A model generated the notes under the pieces. The model was given only the letters and a program-made list of their open reading frames with translations. It had not been told where the DNA came from and did not search any database. A stretch of 43,692 bases of DNA from an uncultured Lachnospiraceae bacterium (GTDB lineage Bacteria > Bacillota > Clostridia > Lachnospirales > Lachnospiraceae), in assembly GCA_902489645.1 (NCBI GenBank), contig CABUAW010000015.1, positions 1 to 43,692 on the forward strand, in the 5' to 3' direction. Position 1 is the first letter of the stretch; each line of letters opens with the position of its first letter. Positions 1 through 9,005 of this stretch are shown here, in pieces. The position numbers and the translations under genes are program-made.

Positions 1-100
1 CCTCCACCGGACGTTATCCGGCATCCTGCCCTGTGAAGCTCGGACTTTCCTCACCTGAAACCTTTCGGTATATACAGGCGCGACCATTCAACAGACTTGA
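1..100 (-). ncRNA. rnpB: RNase P RNA, class A, 5' part (runs off the left edge)
   Basis: On the minus strand the sequence contains the conserved class A core GAGGAAAGTCCGAGCTTC followed by ACAGGGCAGGATGCC and GGATAACGTCCGG, the P3-P4 region of bacterial RNase P RNA. The 5' end is set near 100 because a sigma-A promoter (107-135) would start transcription there and the first helix begins with AGTCTGTTGAATGGTCGC. Only about 100 of some 350-400 nt are present. RNase P RNA is the catalytic subunit that matures tRNA 5' ends. A class A type rather than Bacillus class B agrees with a clostridial origin. Confidence 0.93.
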
Positions 101-106
101 AACATT

Positions 107-135
107 ATATTATCACTCTTTTATTTATTTGTAAA
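107..135 (-). promoter_or_regulatory. Sigma-A promoter of rnpB
   Basis: Minus strand: -35 TTTACA (130-135), 17-bp spacer, -10 TAATAT (107-112). The predicted start near 100 coincides with the 5' end expected for rnpB. Confidence 0.65.
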
Positions 136-140
136 GAGTT

Positions 141-1802
141 CTAAACATTAAAATAACTTCCTCCGATAAATTCTCTTAAAATTGAATTTTTCGGTATATT
201 TTCACTGGTCACTCCGATAAAATAATCTAAAAATTTTAAAAGGCGTTTGGCTTCTTCATATTCCGGCTGCTCCGGGCATATACGGAACAACAGCGGTTCG
301 GCAAACTGTTTTAATACGGAAAGCTCGTAAATCAAAGCCGAATTAAACTGGGCGTCCGCATTTTCCTGATATGGGAAAATATTAAATTCTTCTCCCCGAC
401 GCACCGAATTCCACATGGCAATGGTATGGGCCGCCTGTGTTCCCCGATGGGCGGCGTCCCGGACAATCCGGCGAATCAGCCGGCCGTCGGTGGCAATCCG
501 GTTATGTTCATCCAGATTTAACTGGGTCAGCGCACTGATATATACCCGGAATTTGTCGTCTTTTGGAATACTGTAGGTCAGCGCGTCGTTCAGACAGTGA
601 ATACCTTCAATCACAAGGACATCTTCATCGCCTATCTGCATAAAATTATTTTTACCGTATTCGGATTTTCCGTTGACAAAATTAAAGGTTGGCAGTTCTA
701 CCCGTTTTCCGGCCAGAAGTTCCGTCAAATCTTTGTTAAACTGTTCAATATTTAAGGCTTCCAGACATTCAAAGTTATAATTTCCATCCGCATCTTTCGG
801 CGTTTTTTCTCTGTCAACAAAATAATTGTCCACAGGAATCGGGTGGGGCTTTAATCCCTTTGCCCGAAGCTGGACACTGAGCCTGTGGGAAAACGTTGTT
901 TTTCCCGAAGAAGATGGTCCGGCAATTAAAACGATGCGCTTGCCGCTTTCAAATATATTTCCGGCGATATCCGCAATATTTTTTTCCTGTAATGCTTCGG
1001 AAACAAGCATTAAATCCATGAACTCCCCTTTGGAAATACAGTCATTTAACTGGCCGGCATTGCATATGCCAAGCCGCTCTCCCCACATCGTTGATTCTTT
1101 GAGAACATTAAAAATCTTTTCCGAAGGCTGAAATTTCTGGATGATTTCCGGCGCTTCGGCCACAGGCATCTGCATAACAAAGCCTTCACGGTAAGGAATC
1201 AGTTCAAACCGGCGAATATACCCGGTGGACGGCGCCATGTAGCCATAATAGTAGTCCGAAATATCCTCCAACTGATACATATTCACCCGGGATGCTCTCC
1301 GGTATTTAAGCAGTTTTACTTTTTCGTCCATTCCGCTTGCTTCAAATACGGCGGCCGCCTCTTCTGTTGATACGGTCCGTTTGATAATCGCAAGGTCGCT
1401 GTCCCGAAGCTCTTCCATCCGCTGCTGGAGCCTTTCAAGAAGTTTTTTTTCTATCGGCATATGTCCGGCCATTTCACAATAATAGCCTTTATGCACAGAA
1501 AACTGAACAACCAGCTTTTCATTTTTTCCTAAAACATCCGCAACAGCCTTTGTCAGCATTAATGTTGCTGTCCGTCTGTAAGACTGCTCACCAACCTTTT
1601 CCCCGGTGGTCACAAATTCGATACTGGCGTCGCTTCGGACATGCTTATATAACTCTTTTAATTTTCCGTTTAACCGGGCCATAATAATCCGATGCGGATA
1701 CCGTTCCTGCAGCTCCCGGGCTATTTCTTCCAGTGAAATTCCGAAAGGGTATTCCCGGATTTCATCGAGGACACGGACCTGGATTGTATTCTTCTCTTCC
1801 AT
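141..1802 (-). CDS. Nucleoside (uridine) kinase-like protein with N-terminal synthetase-like domain
   Basis: The C-terminal half is a P-loop phosphoribulokinase/uridine kinase fold: Walker A GPSSSGKTT at residues 295-303, then DNYFVDREKTP and a VIEGIHCLND stretch typical of uridine kinases. The N-terminal ~220 residues resemble the TGS/second additional domain of threonyl-tRNA synthetase, the architecture usually annotated in Firmicutes as 'nucleoside kinase'. It probably phosphorylates a pyrimidine nucleoside, but the substrate cannot be read from sequence. Start: AAGGAGGG lies just before two adjacent ATGs; the second (1802) has 6-nt spacing from the SD and is preferred, the first is at 1805. 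It follows nif3 by about 14 nt and ends the dgt-dnaG-rpoD operon. Confidence 0.85.
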   Translation of the reverse strand: MEEKNTIQVRVLDEIREYPFGISLEEIARELQERYPHRIIMARLNGKLKELYKHVRSDASIEFVTTGEKVGEQSYRRTATLMLTKAVADVLGKNEKLVVQFSVHKGYYCEMAGHMPIEKKLLERLQQRMEELRDSDLAIIKRTVSTEEAAAVFEASGMDEKVKLLKYRRASRVNMYQLEDISDYYYGYMAPSTGYIRRFELIPYREGFVMQMPVAEAPEIIQKFQPSEKIFNVLKESTMWGERLGICNAGQLNDCISKGEFMDLMLVSEALQEKNIADIAGNIFESGKRIVLIAGPSSSGKTTFSHRLSVQLRAKGLKPHPIPVDNYFVDREKTPKDADGNYNFECLEALNIEQFNKDLTELLAGKRVELPTFNFVNGKSEYGKNNFMQIGDEDVLVIEGIHCLNDALTYSIPKDDKFRVYISALTQLNLDEHNRIATDGRLIRRIVRDAAHRGTQAAHTIAMWNSVRRGEEFNIFPYQENADAQFNSALIYELSVLKQFAEPLLFRICPEQPEYEEAKRLLKFLDYFIGVTSENIPKNSILREFIGGSYFNV

Positions 1803-1816
1803 CATATCCCTCCTTA

Positions 1817-2593
1817 TCAAATCGTATGGAATGGATAGGCCACCCGGGCCCTGTATACCTGAATATCCGAACAGTGGTTTATTAAAAATTCTGCCATATC
1901 ATCGATAAACACATGTTCCAGGCCATAGTGGCCCGCATCAATCACGGCAATGTGTTTTTCCAGACAATCCAGCCCTTCATGATGTCCGAAATCGCCGCCA
2001 ATCAACACTTCCCCGGACTGAGCCAGCGCAAAGTCCTCCATGCCCTTGGCCGAGCCGGGACATACGGAAACACGGCGGATTTTCTGTTTTAAATCTCCAT
2101 AGACACGGACATCCGGAATTTGGAACCTTTCTTTGATTTTTACGGCACATTCTTCGAGCGTCATCGCCGTCTCAAAATCGCCTGTATAGCCAATGCCTTC
2201 ACTGCCGTCGGCAACCGTAGGTTCCAATATCTGCAGATTTTTGAGCTGCATTTTTGAGGCGACAATATCTGCCATACGTTTCACATCGTAATTTGTGTGC
2301 ATCGCATAGCAGGCGATATGATTTTCCATCATGCAAAGCAGACGTTCCCCAAGGTAATCCCTTTCTTCAATGCGCTTAATGGCTGAAAAAATCACCGGAT
2401 GGTGCGTCAGCAGCATATCGGCTCCGACGCGGACAGCTTCATCTATAACCTCTGTCGTTGCGTCCAGAGCCACATAAATTTTATGAATATCTTTATCCAT
2501 ACGCCCGCAAAGAAGCCCCACATTATCCCATGAAAGCGCGGCTTCGTTTGGAAAATACTCCTGGAGAAGCCCGTATAATTCTTTACCTCTCAT
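1817..2593 (-). CDS. Nif3-like dinuclear metal centre protein (YqfO family)
   Basis: 258 residues, the short form of the Nif3/YqfO family. The metal-binding signatures are visible: THHP with H64-H65, HTNYD near residue 98, and a C-terminal GHYGLEH motif. Family members form toroidal hexamers with a di-metal site and are annotated as GTP cyclohydrolase I type 2-like, though the physiological role is unsettled. It lies directly after trmK in the order rpoD-trmK-nif3, which is conserved in many Firmicutes. The start ATG has a modest TAGGTGAG ribosome-binding site. Confidence 0.9.
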   Translation of the reverse strand: MRGKELYGLLQEYFPNEAALSWDNVGLLCGRMDKDIHKIYVALDATTEVIDEAVRVGADMLLTHHPVIFSAIKRIEERDYLGERLLCMMENHIACYAMHTNYDVKRMADIVASKMQLKNLQILEPTVADGSEGIGYTGDFETAMTLEECAVKIKERFQIPDVRVYGDLKQKIRRVSVCPGSAKGMEDFALAQSGEVLIGGDFGHHEGLDCLEKHIAVIDAGHYGLEHVFIDDMAEFLINHCSDIQVYRARVAYPFHTI

Positions 2594-2603
2594 ATGTACT
2601 CAC

Positions 2604-3299
2604 CTACTTACTATAATAATTCATGGCACATTCCAATTGTTCCAGATAGGCGGTAACCTCGCCATATCTTTCGGTACCGGCCTGATAATTTTCCGTTAAT
2701 TGTTTTAATATTTTATCATAAAGATTTTTTTCTTTTTCTAAAAATTCCTTTAATACGGGATGCTTTTCTTCAAGCAAAAGCTTTCCAAACAAATATTCCG
2801 TTTCTGTCCAGGCTTTTGCGTGACCGGGAACGGCCTTCATCGCCATATAATATTTTCCCTCGTCCCGCAGCATTATTTCTTTTATAATACAAAAATCATG
2901 TTCCGTCAAATAGCGGCGAACCAAAGGAATCTCCGACTGGGGCTGCAGCACCCAGGCAGAAACGCCCCTGCCATTTTCCCGTCCCTCGGTAAGAATCCGA
3001 ATCATCAACGGGCCGCCCATCCCGGCAATAAGAACCGTATCCGCCTCACCGGGTCTGAGTTTCTCCAATCCATTTGAAAGACGCAGCTCCATCACCTTCT
3101 GAAACCCGTATTTATCTCTGTTTTCTTTCGCCCGCTGCAGTGGCCCCTGATGGATATCCATGGCAATGGCCGAAGGAATACGCCCTTTTTCCAGAAGCCA
3201 TATGGGAACATAACCATGGTCTGTTCCAACGTCCGCCAGACGTCCGCCCTCCGGAACCATTTCGGCCACCTGAATCAATCGCTGTGATATTTTCTGCAT
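2604..3299 (-). CDS. trmK: tRNA (adenine(22)-N1)-methyltransferase
   Basis: 231 residues with a Rossmann SAM-binding fold: motif I VGTDHGYVPIWLL around residues 24-36, the AGMGG motif, and LQPQSEIPLVRRYL in place of the NPPY-type catalytic loop. These are hallmarks of TrmK (YqfN), which methylates N1 of adenine 22 in the D-loop of tRNAs in Gram-positive bacteria. The C-terminal ~70 residues are helical and charged, as in the coiled-coil tail of the family. It lies between rpoD and nif3 with gaps of about 10 nt. Confidence 0.93.
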   Translation of the reverse strand: MQKISQRLIQVAEMVPEGGRLADVGTDHGYVPIWLLEKGRIPSAIAMDIHQGPLQRAKENRDKYGFQKVMELRLSNGLEKLRPGEADTVLIAGMGGPLMIRILTEGRENGRGVSAWVLQPQSEIPLVRRYLTEHDFCIIKEIMLRDEGKYYMAMKAVPGHAKAWTETEYLFGKLLLEEKHPVLKEFLEKEKNLYDKILKQLTENYQAGTERYGEVTAYLEQLECAMNYYSK

Positions 3300-3308
3300 G
3301 TCATTCTC

Positions 3309-4424
3309 CTAATCCGACAAAAAATCAATTAATTTACTGCTCCGGCCCCTGCTTCGAAGTTTACGTAAGGCCTTCGCTTCAATCTGACGGATGCGTTCTC
3401 TCGTTACATTGAATTCCTTTCCGACTTCCTCCAACGTTCTCGCATGGCCATCATCCAGTCCAAAACGCAGCCGGAGTACCTTCGCCTCCCGGTCGGAAAG
3501 CGTTGCCAGTACCTCCTCAAGCTGCTCCTGAAGCACAGAATAGGCCGCGGCCTCCGCCGGTACCGGCACATGCTCATCCTGGATAAAATCTCCCAGGTGG
3601 CTGTCGTCCTCCTCGCCAATCGGCGTTTCCAAAGAGACCGGTTCCTGTGAAATCTTCATAATCTCCTGAACCCGCTCTACCGGCATACGCATACGTTCAG
3701 CAATTTCCTCCGGCGTCGCTTCCCGGCCAAGCTCCTGAAGAAGCTGTCTGGAAGTTCTCCGCAATTTGTTAATGGTTTCTACCATATGAACCGGAATACG
3801 AATCGTCCGCGCCTGGTCAGCAATAGAGCGGGTGATGGCCTGACGAATCCACCAGGTGGCGTAGGTACTGAATTTATAGCCTTTGCGGTAATCGAACTTT
3901 TCCACAGCCTTCATAAGCCCCAGATTCCCTTCCTGAATCAAATCAAGAAGGGCCATTCCTCTCCCCGCATAACGTTTGGCAATACTGACGACAAGACGCA
4001 GATTTGCCTCTGACAAACGTTTTTTTGCCTCTTCATCCCCGGCTTCAATCCGTTTTGCCAGAGCAAGCTCCTCTTCCGCAGACAAAAGGGGCACCTTGCC
4101 GATTTCTTTCAGATACATACGTACCGGGTCTTCCATATTGATACCTTCCGGCATGGATAAATCGATTTCCGGTATATGGTCCATTTCAAGCGCTTCCACC
4201 GATTCATTGTCCGGAAAATCCTCTGCCATGTCGTTATCCTCTATTTTAGGCAAATCGATATGCGCTTTATCCATTGCGTCATAAATCTGCTCCGTCTGTT
4301 CTTCTGTTAAATCCATATCTGAAAAATAGTCAAGGACCTCCTGAAATGTCATTCCATCCTTTCGCCTGCTGATGGCGCTCATCAGGTCTTTTAAACGTTC
4401 ATCAAATGTCTTTTTTTCACCCAT
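3309..4424 (-). CDS. rpoD: RNA polymerase primary sigma factor (sigma-A/RpoD)
   Basis: 371 residues from the chosen start. An acidic region 1.1 is followed by region 1.2 (DPVRMYLKEIGKVPLL, about 99-114), region 2 with NLRLVVSIAKRYAGRGMALL and the -10-reading KGYKFSTYATWWIRQAI (181-197), region 3, and the region 4.2 helix-turn-helix (about 330-357, VTRERIRQIEAKALRKLR). This is the housekeeping sigma factor that recognises the TTGACA/TATAAT promoters seen across the window. The frame is open upstream to a GTG at 4463, but GGGAGG stands 6 nt before the ATG at 4424, so that start is preferred; an ATG at 4430 directly abuts the SD. It follows dnaG as in other Firmicutes. Confidence 0.96.
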   Translation of the reverse strand: MGEKKTFDERLKDLMSAISRRKDGMTFQEVLDYFSDMDLTEEQTEQIYDAMDKAHIDLPKIEDNDMAEDFPDNESVEALEMDHIPEIDLSMPEGINMEDPVRMYLKEIGKVPLLSAEEELALAKRIEAGDEEAKKRLSEANLRLVVSIAKRYAGRGMALLDLIQEGNLGLMKAVEKFDYRKGYKFSTYATWWIRQAITRSIADQARTIRIPVHMVETINKLRRTSRQLLQELGREATPEEIAERMRMPVERVQEIMKISQEPVSLETPIGEEDDSHLGDFIQDEHVPVPAEAAAYSVLQEQLEEVLATLSDREAKVLRLRFGLDDGHARTLEEVGKEFNVTRERIRQIEAKALRKLRSRGRSSKLIDFLSD

Positions 4425-4462
4425 ATTCATCCTCCCGGCAATCTGTCTATATTCTTTCCACA

Positions 4463-6232
4463 CTAAAGAGAAATATGCAAATTCTGTAAATCGGATTTCA
4501 TCCGGATAATTTTTTGTAAATCGGCCAGGTTCTGCGTCCGCCGGCTGAGTTCATCCAAATGGTATCGTTTAATCCGCACAACCGTCTCTGTAAGCGCCTT
4601 TTCTCTGGCGCTTTTATCCTTGATTCCGGCGATATCCGAATTGAAAATAGCCGCCACAAGGTTTTGTTCTTCTTTGTCCTGAAATAAATTAATAATCTGT
4701 CCCGGGACAATCTGCCCCGTTTGTTCAATGGCCTCGTATACGGCCCGGCATACGGTCTGATATACCGGATGGACAAAATCTTCCCATCCAAGCCACGGCT
4801 GGATTTTTTTCAGCAGCGCAGTATCATTCACAAGCCATGTCAAAAGCAGCTTCTGGGATGCAAGCAAAGCCTCCGGATAGTGTGGGTCAGCATTTTCTTT
4901 ATGTACGGACATTCTTTCCTCTGCACGGCTCTCACGCTCCGGAAGCGTCAGGCCATACCGGTTGACCAGCTTCTGTAAATCATCAAAGGAAATCCCGTAT
5001 TTACGTGCTATGGCTTCAATATAGTTATTCCGCTCCAACTCCTGCTCAAAATTCAAAAGCCGTTTCGCCACCGCATTAAAAAACCGGGTTTTTCCCTCCG
5101 GGTCTCCCAGATTATAAGAACGTTCCAGAATGGATACTTCAAACATGAAGCTGTTCTCCGCCTGTTCAATCCGTTCTTCAAAAGCTTCAACTCCGAGATT
5201 TTTTATAAATTCATCCGGGTCTTTATAAGGATTCATATGGATAATACGGATGCGAAGCCCTGCGGAACGTAAAATCGGGATGGCCCGCAGAGCCGCTTTC
5301 ACCCCGGCCTCGTCGCTGTCATAGGCCAGGCGCACCTCCTGCGTATATCGTTTTAAAAGAATACCATGCTGCAGAGTAAAGGCCGTTCCCAGAGAAGCCA
5401 CCGCATTGGTAAATCCGGCCTGATGCATGGCTATCACGTCCATATAGCCCTCACAGATAATCATAAAAGGCCGCCTCGACGTCCGGGCAAAGTTCAAGCC
5501 GTAAAGATTCCGGCTTTTATCAAACAAAAGGGTTTCCGGTGAATTCAGATATTTTGGCGTTCCATCCCCGAGAACCCGTCCTCCGAAGCCAATGACCTTA
5601 TTGTTGATATCCATAATCGGGAACATCACTCGATTCCAGAACTTGTCATGAGCGCCATACTTTTCGTCTATCGTTACCAGCCCCGAATCCTTTAAAATTC
5701 CGTCGTCATAGCCTTTGCTGCGCAGAAACTGGTAAAGGTCGTCTCTGTAGGGATTGGAAAATCCCAACCCGAAATGGGCGATGGTCTCCATGGAAAGACA
5801 GCGTTTCTCAAAGTACCCAAGGGCATTGGCGCCGTTTTTACTTTTCAATTGATAATAAAAATACTGGGCGGCCATTTTATGTATATCCAGCAGACGCTGC
5901 CGTTTATTTTGAATCCGCTTCTGTTCCTCTGTAATCTCCACCTCCGGCAGCTTAATTCCGGCCCGCTCGGCCAGATACCTGACAGCCTCCACGAAGGTAT
6001 AATTTTCATATTCCATCACGAATGTAAAAACATTTCCTCCGGCGCCGCAGCCAAAGCAGTAATACATCTGCTTATCTCTGCTCACTGAAAATGAGGGTGA
6101 TTTTTCGTTGTGAAACGGGCACAATCCGAAATAGGAGCTGCCTTTTTTCGTCAGCTTTATGTAATTTCCAATCAAATCCACCACGTCGTTGCGTGAGCGA
6201 ACCTCTTCTATAACATCGTCGGAATAAAACAT
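4463..6232 (-). CDS. dnaG: DNA primase
   Basis: 589 residues. N-terminal CHC2 zinc finger with ligands C38, H41, C59 and C62 (LCPFH and YYCFGCGAGG); central TOPRIM catalytic core with ICEGYMDV (E261) and AYDSDEAG (D305, D307), the acidic residues that bind catalytic metals; then a C-terminal helicase-binding region. It makes the RNA primers used by replicative polymerases at the fork. The start ATG follows the dgt stop immediately (TGAATG), with GGAAGGTGG as SD, so translation of the two genes is probably coupled. The downstream gene is rpoD. Confidence 0.97.
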   Translation of the reverse strand: MFYSDDVIEEVRSRNDVVDLIGNYIKLTKKGSSYFGLCPFHNEKSPSFSVSRDKQMYYCFGCGAGGNVFTFVMEYENYTFVEAVRYLAERAGIKLPEVEITEEQKRIQNKRQRLLDIHKMAAQYFYYQLKSKNGANALGYFEKRCLSMETIAHFGLGFSNPYRDDLYQFLRSKGYDDGILKDSGLVTIDEKYGAHDKFWNRVMFPIMDINNKVIGFGGRVLGDGTPKYLNSPETLLFDKSRNLYGLNFARTSRRPFMIICEGYMDVIAMHQAGFTNAVASLGTAFTLQHGILLKRYTQEVRLAYDSDEAGVKAALRAIPILRSAGLRIRIIHMNPYKDPDEFIKNLGVEAFEERIEQAENSFMFEVSILERSYNLGDPEGKTRFFNAVAKRLLNFEQELERNNYIEAIARKYGISFDDLQKLVNRYGLTLPERESRAEERMSVHKENADPHYPEALLASQKLLLTWLVNDTALLKKIQPWLGWEDFVHPVYQTVCRAVYEAIEQTGQIVPGQIINLFQDKEEQNLVAAIFNSDIAGIKDKSAREKALTETVVRIKRYHLDELSRRTQNLADLQKIIRMKSDLQNLHISL

Positions 6233-7243
6233 TCAGACCACCTTCCACACAAAGGGTACATACAGATTTTCGTAAACATGAATTGAATACTGGTCTGTCA
6301 TACCCGCAATATAATCGCATACTACCGACTCCATCATCTCGCCCCTTTCGGTGACAAGCCGTACATACTCCTCCGGAAGCTCATGAAAATTTTTCATAAA
6401 ATGATGATACAGCACCTCCAGCATATTTTGCGCCTTTTTTTCCTGCCCTTTTGCGATAGGGTTTGTATATACATTTTCAAACATGTAGGTTCTTAATCCG
6501 AGCATTGCCTTCTCGATATCCGCCGCCATGCATATATCCGGTTTGTCCATACTCTCGTTGATAATACTGTGAATCAGAGAGTTTAAACGCTGCTTCGGCG
6601 AGTGTCCAAGAACGTCCGTATAAATCTTCGGCAAATCCTCCTCGCTGATAATATGCGCCCGGATGGCATCGTCAATATCATGATTGATATAGGCAATCTT
6701 ATCCGAAAACCGGACAATCTTCCCCTCCATCGTCATTGGCATCCGCGACGTGGAATGGTTCATCATACCATCCCGGACTTCCTTTGTCAGATTCAGTCCC
6801 CGGCAATTTTTCTCAAGCAATTCTACGACCCGGACACTCTGAAAATAGTGCTTAAATCCATTTGGATGGAGTTTATCTAAAATATCCTCCCCGGCATGTC
6901 CAAAGGGCGTATGGCCCAAATCATGGCCCAGGGCAATGGCCTCCGTCAAATCCTCATTCATCCTCAGGGCCCTTGCAATCGTCCGGGCAATCTGTGAAAC
7001 CTCAAGGGTGTGGGTCAGACGCGTCCGGTAATGGTCGCCGGCCGGAGCCAAAAACACCTGGGTTTTATGTTTCATTCTTCGAAAAGATTTTGAATGTAAA
7101 ATCCGGTCTCTATCCCTCTGATACAAAGGACGCAAGTCACACTGAGGTTCCTCACGGTCCCGCCCAAGAGAGTTCTGGCTCAAAGAAGCATAGGGACTTA
7201 AATATTCTTTTTCCCATATTTCCTGTTTTTCTCGAATATTCAT
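6233..7243 (-). CDS. dgt: Deoxyguanosinetriphosphate triphosphohydrolase-like HD protein
   Basis: 336 residues of the short dGTPase-like group. HD-domain metal ligands are visible: H78 in RLTHTLEV, H107-D108 in GHDLGH, HTPFGH at 111-116, and a later D in FSDKIAYINHD. It hydrolyses dNTPs to nucleoside and triphosphate and so affects dNTP pools. It is the first gene of the dnaG-rpoD operon here, diverging from mutY. ATG is preceded by AAGGAGGG at good spacing. The substrate (dGTP or broader dNTPs) is not certain from sequence. Confidence 0.92.
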   Translation of the reverse strand: MNIREKQEIWEKEYLSPYASLSQNSLGRDREEPQCDLRPLYQRDRDRILHSKSFRRMKHKTQVFLAPAGDHYRTRLTHTLEVSQIARTIARALRMNEDLTEAIALGHDLGHTPFGHAGEDILDKLHPNGFKHYFQSVRVVELLEKNCRGLNLTKEVRDGMMNHSTSRMPMTMEGKIVRFSDKIAYINHDIDDAIRAHIISEEDLPKIYTDVLGHSPKQRLNSLIHSIINESMDKPDICMAADIEKAMLGLRTYMFENVYTNPIAKGQEKKAQNMLEVLYHHFMKNFHELPEEYVRLVTERGEMMESVVCDYIAGMTDQYSIHVYENLYVPFVWKVV

Positions 7244-7301
7244 GAAAATCCCTCCTTATTATATATATTCGCCGTCAAATCTGAAATTCCTTCCCGAAAT
7301 A

Positions 7302-7330
7302 TAGAAAAATCCCGAAAAATATGTTACACT
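7302..7330 (+). promoter_or_regulatory. Candidate extended -10 promoter of mutY
   Basis: TAGAAA (7302-7307, 4/6 to -35), 17-bp spacer, TACACT (7325-7330) preceded by TGT (extended -10). The predicted start falls on about 7337, the A of the ATG of mutY. Confidence 0.4.
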
Positions 7331-7336
7331 TTGCCT

Positions 7337-8401
7337 ATGTGTAATTTAATGAATATCGAAAAATTTCAACAAAACTTAATCGACTGGTACAAAAGAAACG
7401 GCCGTGACCTGCCATGGCGTCACACCCATGAACCCTATCCTATCTGGGTCAGTGAAATTATGCTCCAGCAAACCCAGGTAGACACGGTAAAAAATTATTA
7501 CATTCGTTTCCTGGAAACGCTGCCGGATATCGCTTCACTGGCCAATGCGGAGGAGGATTTAATTTTCAAGCTCTGGGAGGGGCTTGGCTATTACCGCCGC
7601 GTCCGCCATATGCAGGAGGCCGCAAGGCAGATTATTTCTGAATATGGGGGCCGTTTCCCGCAAACCTATGATGAGATTATCCGTCTGAAAGGTATCGGCG
7701 CTTATACGGCCAGCGCCATTTCAAGTATTGCTTTTGGCCAGGAAAAGGGTGTGGTCGACGGTAATACGCTGCGTATTCTCTCAAGGATTTACAACCGTCA
7801 GGACAATATCGCCCGGGAGAAAACGAAAAAGGCCTATCAGCTTCTCATGGACGAACTCATTCATGGCGCTGAGCCTTCCATGTTTAATCAGGGAATGATG
7901 GACCTGGGCGCAGGCGTCTGTACGCCAAAGCATCCCGACTGTGAACATTGCCCTGTCAGCCTTTTCTGTGAGGCCCACGCCGCCGGAACGGAAAGTATTC
8001 TTCCGGTTAATATAAAAAACACATCAAAAACAGATATATATTATATTACGGCCATCTTAAAAAAAGACGATAAATATTTTCTTGTTAAAAATAAGGACGG
8101 CCTTTTGGAAAACCTCTATGGTTTTGTTCAATATGAGGTGGAATCCCCCGTCAGTTTTGAAGAAGCCTTTTATGAAGATTATGGCCTTTCTGTCCGTCTT
8201 TACGAATATTGTAAAGAAATTAAACACGTTTTTTCTCACCGCATATGGCATATGAACGTCTATCTCGGAGAAATTACGGACAATTCGGAGGCTTCTTACG
8301 CCGCTTCGGACAGTCTCTCTAAACGGCTTTACACGGAGGCTGAGATGACGACCCTTCCCATATCAACCGCCCACCGAAAAGTCTGCGCACAAATTTCTTA
8401 A
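7337..8401 (+). CDS. mutY: A/G-specific adenine DNA glycosylase
   Basis: 354 residues. The helix-hairpin-helix glycosylase core has catalytic E40 in SEIMLQQTQ, the hairpin LKGIGAYTASAI, and catalytic D141 in VVDGNTLRILSR. A 4Fe-4S cluster is formed by C195-x6-C202-x2-C205-x5-C211. The C-terminal ~120 residues form the NUDIX-like domain that recognises 8-oxoG. It removes adenine mispaired with 8-oxoguanine. No Shine-Dalgarno is visible before any candidate start (TTG 7331, ATG 7337, ATG 7349); the ATG at 7337 coincides with the predicted transcription start, so the mRNA may be leaderless. Confidence 0.95.
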   Translation: MCNLMNIEKFQQNLIDWYKRNGRDLPWRHTHEPYPIWVSEIMLQQTQVDTVKNYYIRFLETLPDIASLANAEEDLIFKLWEGLGYYRRVRHMQEAARQIISEYGGRFPQTYDEIIRLKGIGAYTASAISSIAFGQEKGVVDGNTLRILSRIYNRQDNIAREKTKKAYQLLMDELIHGAEPSMFNQGMMDLGAGVCTPKHPDCEHCPVSLFCEAHAAGTESILPVNIKNTSKTDIYYITAILKKDDKYFLVKNKDGLLENLYGFVQYEVESPVSFEEAFYEDYGLSVRLYEYCKEIKHVFSHRIWHMNVYLGEITDNSEASYAASDSLSKRLYTEAEMTTLPISTAHRKVCAQIS

Positions 8402-8408
8402 TTCAAAA

Positions 8409-8445
8409 CAGGAGGAAATTTCCCGGTCAGAGAATTTTCCTCCTG
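8409..8445. terminator. Hairpin between convergent mutY and membrane-protein gene
   Basis: GGAGGAAATT (8411-8420) pairs with AATTTTCCTCC (about 8433-8443) around a 12-nt loop. No long T-run follows, so it is a weak intrinsic terminator candidate serving converging transcripts. Confidence 0.45.
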
Positions 8446-8453
8446 CTCCCATT

Positions 8454-8891
8454 CTACCTCTGAATTTTTTTGTATTCCTTCAAAATCAAGCCGACAAACA
8501 CAAAGCACAGGAAACCGCCGCCGCAGAGCAGTCCCAGGTATCCCACGCCGTTTAAGTGATTCAAAAGAGCAACTGCAACAGCCGGTAATGAAAGAATCAT
8601 TCCGGCCAGTCCGCCGAGCGTCAATGCGCCGAAGCCCCTGTAGAGGCGTTTTTTCGGTAAAATCCGGTCCATACGGCAAATACGTTCACTAATTAACTCA
8701 CCAATCCCGACAATCATCGCAGCGCCGCATATGAATTCCAACAAAAGTATGGCAAATATCCATTGATTTTCCATAATCTCAGGCTTTTTGGTAAAACACA
8801 GAAATAATCCTGCAAGGAACATCAGCCAGCCAACATTTCCGGGAACGTCGCAGATAATCCATTTCACATTACTTATCTTAGACTCATACAT
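8454..8891 (-). CDS. Hypothetical membrane protein with four transmembrane segments
   Basis: 145 residues, not recognised. Four hydrophobic segments are visible: around residues 17-32, 44-63, 88-110 and 117-137, with a basic loop (ERICRMDRILPKKRLYRG) between the second and third. There is no signal peptide or enzyme motif. It has its own good promoter (8959-8987) and GAGGGAAACAG ribosome-binding site, and lies alone between mutY and the feo genes. No function is proposed. Confidence 0.7.
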   Translation of the reverse strand: MYESKISNVKWIICDVPGNVGWLMFLAGLFLCFTKKPEIMENQWIFAILLLEFICGAAMIVGIGELISERICRMDRILPKKRLYRGFGALTLGGLAGMILSLPAVAVALLNHLNGVGYLGLLCGGGFLCFVFVGLILKEYKKIQR

Positions 8892-8958
8892 CTTCTGTTT
8901 CCCTCTTTTCTATTCCACAACAGCCGCACAACGGTTTGTTTTCACTAACTTAATTAAA

Positions 8959-8987
8959 AGTATACAAAGTTTTTGCGGAAAGGTCAA
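8959..8987 (-). promoter_or_regulatory. Promoter of the four-TM protein gene
   Basis: Minus strand: TTGACC (8982-8987), 17-bp spacer, TATACT (8959-8964). Correct distance to the ATG at 8891. Confidence 0.6.
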
Positions 8988-9005
8988 CTGTTTAAAACCA
9001 TCCAC

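Noticed and set aside
8398..8679. 93-codon minus-strand ORF overlapping the four-TM gene
   Set aside because: Lies in another frame of the membrane-protein gene, has no ribosome-binding site, and its composition is unlike a real protein.
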